A DNA stretch of 64,000 nt from Streptomyces sp. 35G-GA-8 (lineage in GTDB: Bacteria > Actinomycetota > Actinomycetes > Streptomycetales > Streptomycetaceae), in contig NZ_JAMHJQ010000004.1 of assembly GCF_023534745.1 (NCBI RefSeq), forward strand, positions 124,001 to 188,000, given 5' to 3'. The notes under the pieces are model-generated. The model was not told the DNA's origin, searched no databases, and worked only from the letters and a program-made list of their open reading frames with translations. Position numbers and translations under genes: made by a program. Each line of letters opens with the position of its first letter. Within the stretch, counting starts at the first letter, position 1. Positions 60,405 through 64,000 of the stretch are shown piece by piece.

Positions 60405-61232
60405 TCATCGGCGCAGCAGGTCCCGCAGCGAGGCCGTCAGCCGCGTGGCGAACGCCTCACGGGTCGCGTCCGGCACCGACTCCAGGGACAGATACGGATT
60501 GAGGTCCTCCAACTCGACGAGCAGCAGTTCCCCGTCGGGTGCGCGGCAGGCGTCCACGCGCTGGATCCCGTGCTCCAGCGCGTTCCACTCGATGAAGCGC
60601 CGCGCGAACGCCAGATCCGCGGGCCCCGCCTCGTACGGCGCGAGTTCCCAGCGCCGCTCGGGGTCGGGCGCGTACAGGGCGTACTGGAAGTCGCGGTCGA
60701 TGAAGTAGAACGAGACCTCGTAGCGGAACGGTATCCGCGGCTGCACCAGGACCCCGCCGAAGGAGACGTCCGCGAGCCGGTCCGCGCCGACGAACTCCAT
60801 GCCGATCGAGTCCGCGCCCGCCTTCGGCTTGACGACATACGTCTCGGCACGCGGCAGCCGGGCAAGGTCCTCGGCGCGGTCCACGGTCGGAATGACCGGG
60901 TACCCGGCCGTGCTCAGCTCCACCAGATACTGCTTGCCCGCCATGTCGCCCCGTCCGGTGAGCGGGTTGTAGACCCGGACCCCGGCCGCCCGCGCCAGGT
61001 CGCGGAAGGCGTCGTACTCCTCCTGGTAGTGCAGTACGGGCCCGCTGTTGCGGACCAGGACCGTGTCGAAGGACCCCATCAGGCGCCCGGCGTCGAGAGG
61101 ATGGGCCAGCGCCACGGCGAAGTCCCGCCGCAGCCGGGACGACAGCTGGATGTCCTCGTCGCAGTATCTGCGTCCCTTGGCCTCGTAGGCGAGATCGCTG
61201 ACATAGAGGACGCGGGGCGTGGTGGCGGGCAC
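60405..61232 (-). CDS. ATP-grasp domain protein
   Basis: A 275-residue ATP-grasp ligase resembling glutathione-synthetase-type folds. N-terminal VLYVSDLAYEAKGRRYCDED forms the first strand-helix. AGKQYLVELSTAGYPVIPT and TYVVKPKAGADSIGMEF give the two ATP-binding Lys. VLVQPRIPFRYEVSFYFID is the hinge, and LLLVELEDLNPYLSLE carries the magnesium-binding Glu/Asn. It would join a carboxylate to an amine or similar nucleophile; neither substrate is known. GTG at 61232 has AGGGA 6 nt upstream; the longer frame is Arg-rich shadow. It is divergent from the macro-domain gene across 192 bp. Confidence 0.85.
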   Translation of the reverse strand: MPATTPRVLYVSDLAYEAKGRRYCDEDIQLSSRLRRDFAVALAHPLDAGRLMGSFDTVLVRNSGPVLHYQEEYDAFRDLARAAGVRVYNPLTGRGDMAGKQYLVELSTAGYPVIPTVDRAEDLARLPRAETYVVKPKAGADSIGMEFVGADRLADVSFGGVLVQPRIPFRYEVSFYFIDRDFQYALYAPDPERRWELAPYEAGPADLAFARRFIEWNALEHGIQRVDACRAPDGELLLVELEDLNPYLSLESVPDATREAFATRLTASLRDLLRR

Positions 61233-61424
61233 GGTGCTCCCTGGCTGGTCGGATCGGGGGTCGGACGCTGAGCGGTGGCGGTCCGGGGCAGCCCGTACAT
61301 CTGTGCGGTGCCCGCGAGGGGGCATCATACGAGCGCCCCGTCCGCGCCGTGCCCGGAGCGCCCGCGGGCGCTCGGCCGGTGCGCCGCTTGTGGGCGCGGG
61401 CCGCCCGGTGCCATCGTTGCGGCC

Positions 61425-62612
61425 ATGCCGCTCACTCCTGTCCCGGACCACGCCTCGATCCTTGAGGAGATAAAGACAGTTCGGCGCGGCGGGATCGTAC
61501 GGCTGCGCAGGCTGGAGGTGCCCTCACTGGCCCGGATCGCCTTCGCGCTCGCCCCCGCGGACGACCGGCGGGCCGAGGTCCCCGCCCGGTCGCAGTCGCA
61601 GTCGGTCGAGTGGCTGCTGCGGCTGGCGGTGTCGCGCCTCGGTGGCGGCACCCTCCAGGAGGCCGCCGAATACACCCTGGGTCTGACACCGGGCACCCGG
61701 GACTGGCCGGGCGCCGACCGCAGACGGCGCGCGGCCGAGCTGTACGGGGTGAGCATCGAGCGCTTCCGCAAGGAGCAGGAGGCGGTGGTGCTCGACCAGG
61801 TCGCCGAGCAGGTGGGAAGTCTGGCGCGGACGGCCCTCGCCGAGCGTGATCCGGCGGCCGGCGACACGGCCCACGACGATCCGGCCGCTCTCCTTGATCC
61901 GGCCGATCCGGCCGATCCCGCCGTGAGCGCCCGGACCCACCGGCTCCTCTCCGTCCGGGCACAGGGCAGGACCGTGCCGGTCACCCTCCATGTCCACCCG
62001 GTGGATCTGCTGCGTGACGTGGATGTGGTGGTCTCCCCCGTCAACACGTATCTGGCACTGCCCGAGGCGTACAAGTCCTCCGTGGCGGCCTCCCTGCGCC
62101 GGGCGGGCGCGCTGCGCGGGCTGACGGGCGAACTGCTCGGTGACCCGATCCACGAGGAACTGCGCGACTGGGCCACCGCCCGGGGCACCTCGGGCCGCCC
62201 GGTGCTGCCCGGCACGGTGGCCGTCACCGGCTCCGGCGCCCTCGCCGACCAGGGAGTACGCCGCGTCTACCACGCGGCCGTCGCCGTACCCCGGGCCGGG
62301 ACCAACGACTACGACGTACTGCCCGCCGATGTCACCCGCGCGGTGGCCCGCGCCCTGGCGGTGCTCGCGGAGGAACACGAGCGGTTCGATCCCCCGCTGC
62401 GGTCCGTGTGCTTCCCGCTGCTCGGCTCCGGCCGGGGCGGACTGCCGTACGAGCAGAGCGTGCGCGCGGTGTGGGCGGCGGTCGACGCGGAGCTGGCGCG
62501 CGGCGCGGACTGGGACATCCATCTGATCGCACGAGGGCTGGCCCCCGCCGGTCTCGTGGTCCGGATGCTGGCGGAGTACACGGGCGAGGGCACGGAAGAC
62601 TCGACGGCGTGA
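61425..62612 (+). CDS. Macro-domain protein with N-terminal helical module
   Basis: A 395-residue protein. Residues 1-150 are helical, including RRRRAAELYGVSIERFRKEQEAVVLDQVAEQV, an HTH-like module seen at the front of other actinobacterial multidomain proteins. Residues about 190-380 are a macro domain: VDVVVSPVNTYLALPEAY (equivalent of the ADP-ribose loop N-P-A-N), RVYHAAVAVPRAGTNDYDV and CFPLLGSGRGGLPYEQSVRAVW (the phosphate loop G-S-G-x-G-G). Macro domains bind or hydrolyse ADP-ribose or related nucleotides. ATG at 61425. Paired with the ATP-grasp gene, it may belong to an NAD- or nucleotide-based system. Confidence 0.75.
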   Translation: MPLTPVPDHASILEEIKTVRRGGIVRLRRLEVPSLARIAFALAPADDRRAEVPARSQSQSVEWLLRLAVSRLGGGTLQEAAEYTLGLTPGTRDWPGADRRRRAAELYGVSIERFRKEQEAVVLDQVAEQVGSLARTALAERDPAAGDTAHDDPAALLDPADPADPAVSARTHRLLSVRAQGRTVPVTLHVHPVDLLRDVDVVVSPVNTYLALPEAYKSSVAASLRRAGALRGLTGELLGDPIHEELRDWATARGTSGRPVLPGTVAVTGSGALADQGVRRVYHAAVAVPRAGTNDYDVLPADVTRAVARALAVLAEEHERFDPPLRSVCFPLLGSGRGGLPYEQSVRAVWAAVDAELARGADWDIHLIARGLAPAGLVVRMLAEYTGEGTEDSTA

Positions 62613-62886
62613 ACGGCGGGACATGAGGGGCGGGGGCGTGAGCGGGGGCGTGAGTGACGGGAAGAGAAGCCACCACCGGCCCCCGCAATCCGCCCCGTTC
62701 ACGCCCTGTTGGTGACCGGCTCATCTGATGAACTGGCAGCAAGGCCGCTCAGAGACGTCTCGGCGTGCGGCGGACGGATGGCACGGGGGTGCGATGGGAG
62801 TCCGCCGCCGGCCCGCCGGGGGAACACCGCGGGCCCTCTGAGCGGCCCGCACCCGCTCCCCCGGAGAACGTGCTTCCGACCGACCG
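62613..62886. other. Intergenic region, macro-domain / DDN-hemerythrin
   Basis: 274 bp between convergent genes. It has a possible stem GCGGAC ... GTCCGC (around 62769-62804) and a small palindrome TCATC-T-GATGA (62721-62731). No gene is supported. Confidence 0.4.
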
Positions 62887-63825
62887 TCAGCTCGCCGCGC
62901 CCCCGCCCGGTTCGGACACCGGTGGCCCCGGCGGCAACCGGATCTCGCTCAGGGCGGGGAGAAGCGTCTCCTCCTCGTGGTCGAGATGCGCCACCAACTC
63001 CCGCGACAACCGGGCCAGCTCCGCGCGGAAGCGTTCGGGGTCGGCGGTGGTGATGTCGGCGAGCAGAGCGAGCAGGTCGTCCTTGACACGCGCGACCGTA
63101 CGGTGCTCCTCGCCGAGCCGGTCCAGGGCGTCACGCAGCTGCGGCTGACGGTCCGCCAGCGAGGGGAAGATATACGCGTCCTCGCCGGTGTGGTGGAACG
63201 TCAGAAACTGGCAGAAGGCCAGGCAGTGCTGTCTGAGCTGGAGTCCGATGCCCGGCGCCGGTGGTTCACCGGAGCCCTCGTGGGCCGCTCGGGCGGCGAA
63301 GTGGGCGTCGGTCTCGGCCTGTATGTGGCGCAGCTGCGCGCGCAGCCAGCCATGGACCTGCACCAGCTTGTCGGCGAGATTGCGCATCTCACCGGGCTCC
63401 TCCGCCGACGCCTCGGCCCCCGAGGGCTCAAGCACCACGACGGGCAGGATCCTGCTGGTGGCGGCCTGATAGTCGGCGTATCCGGGCGCCACGCTCACGA
63501 CCCGCTCGAACAGCCGGTCGCGCCGCGCCCCCTCGGCGGGGACGGCGATCAGTTCGAGCCTCTCGGTGCCGATCTCCACCCCTACCTGGGGATGGGCGAG
63601 CAGATTGTGGTACCAGGCGGGATGACGCGGCGCGCCTCCCGCGGATCCGACGATCAGCAGCAGCTCGCCGTCGCGGACGAAGCCGAGCGGAACGGTGTGC
63701 TCCGTCCCCGACTTGGCGCCGGTGGTGGTGAGCAGGAGGAGCTCGGCGCCCTCGAAGGGGCCGCCGACCTTCCCTCCGTTGGCCCGGAACTCGTCGATGA
63801 TGGCCTGCTTGAAGGATGCGGGCAT
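62887..63825 (-). CDS. F420-type nitroreductase (DDN-like) fused to hemerythrin HHE domain
   Basis: A 312-residue fusion. Residues 1-145 are a deazaflavin (F420)-dependent nitroreductase of the Ddn split-barrel type (LLLLTTTGAKSGTEHTVPLGFVRDGELLLIVGSAGGAPRHPAWYHNLLAHPQV). Residues about 165-300 are a hemerythrin four-helix bundle with spaced His/Glu (FLTFHHTGEDAYIFPSL, LGEEHRTVARV, LVAHLDHEEETLLPAL), the diiron ligand pattern. The union suggests oxygen or nitric-oxide sensing coupled to hydride transfer. ATG at 63825 with GGAGAGA about 11 nt upstream; nothing codes in the last 175 bp of the window. Confidence 0.88.
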   Translation of the reverse strand: MPASFKQAIIDEFRANGGKVGGPFEGAELLLLTTTGAKSGTEHTVPLGFVRDGELLLIVGSAGGAPRHPAWYHNLLAHPQVGVEIGTERLELIAVPAEGARRDRLFERVVSVAPGYADYQAATSRILPVVVLEPSGAEASAEEPGEMRNLADKLVQVHGWLRAQLRHIQAETDAHFAARAAHEGSGEPPAPGIGLQLRQHCLAFCQFLTFHHTGEDAYIFPSLADRQPQLRDALDRLGEEHRTVARVKDDLLALLADITTADPERFRAELARLSRELVAHLDHEEETLLPALSEIRLPPGPPVSEPGGGAAS

Positions 63826-64000
63826 GCGGTGTCGTCTCTCCGGAGAAGTGTGGGGTCCCGCGGTGAACGCGGTGATGGTGGATGGCCGTGATGCGCGCGC
63901 GAAACGGCGCATGGCGCGCGGTGGCCGCGCGCGGACCCTCGTCCGGAGAAGAACAGCAATGTCGTACGGCGGTGCCGGGCACCGCGAAGGACAAGGGACG

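Noticed and set aside
1..64000. CRISPR arrays, rRNA operons, prophage or plasmid genes
   Set aside because: No spaced direct repeats, rRNA-like sequence, integrase, capsid or replication genes were seen anywhere in the window.

Overview
The window is chromosomal DNA of a Streptomyces or close relative. It has very high G+C with GTG and TTG starts. Diagnostic core neighbourhoods are present: fasR-fabD-fabH-acpP-fabF, DUF3052 next to homodimeric aceE, an SCO2400-type protein, DUF3145 and the actin homologue mbl. There is no rRNA, prophage, CRISPR array or intact insertion sequence. One tRNA gene, tRNA-Val(UAC), lies at 4409-4483 on the minus strand.

Layout. 1-7840: the 3' part of an FAD/NAD(P)-binding protein, small membrane proteins (DoxX, DedA, DUF4383), a minus-strand group (DUF2277, a small DUF4873-like protein, VOC, GNAT, tRNA-Val), a DUF4097 lipoprotein, a coiled-coil membrane protein and an FmdB zinc ribbon. 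A 60-bp miniature inverted-repeat element flanked by CTAG sits at the stop codon of one small gene. 7883-16905: a tellurium-resistance (Ter) stress locus. It has a three-gene overlapping metabolite module (HpcH/HpaI-like lyase, a fused PRTase-TRSP-StiP-PELOTA protein and a HAD phosphatase), a divergent TerD with a Pro/Tyr-rich tail, a TerA-like protein, a TerC-class DUF475 membrane protein and two tandem TerD proteins. 17126-21455: AhpE peroxiredoxin, DUF3052 and aceE. 21551-24515: a secreted I36 inhibitor, then a DHA2 multidrug exporter divergent from its TetR regulator across a compact double operator.

24654-31657: a DUF1023 hydrolase, a DUF4429/SHOCT protein, a NarL-type two-component system, and a second secreted DUF1023 hydrolase with a membrane acyltransferase. 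The last two transcription units share GGTATGAC boxes spaced exactly 25 bp apart, which suggests a small self-regulating regulon. 31708-36134: MerR plus aldo-keto reductase, a serine hydrolase, pirin and FasR. 36224-39858: the primary type II fatty acid synthase operon. 39972-57501: exported and sugar-active enzymes (GH3, aldose epimerase, GDSL, M14 peptidase, a pyroglutamyl-peptidase homologue with Ser for Cys, a truncated GH43-lectin), a seven-repeat PLL-like propeller, an Ohr peroxidase, a MarR/reductase pair and the SCO2400-type protein. 57668-64000: mbl, a GAF sensor kinase with a degraded ATPase domain, a divergent ATP-grasp / macro-domain pair and an F420-type oxidoreductase fused to a hemerythrin domain.

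Regulation. Many genes have a TAnnnT box 6-9 nt upstream of the start codon and no Shine-Dalgarno sequence, so leaderless transcripts should be common. Most convergent gene pairs are separated by long GC-rich hairpins. The most unusual items are the GGTATGAC regulon, the four-domain Ter fusion, the ATP-grasp/macro pair and the Cys-to-Ser peptidase homologue.
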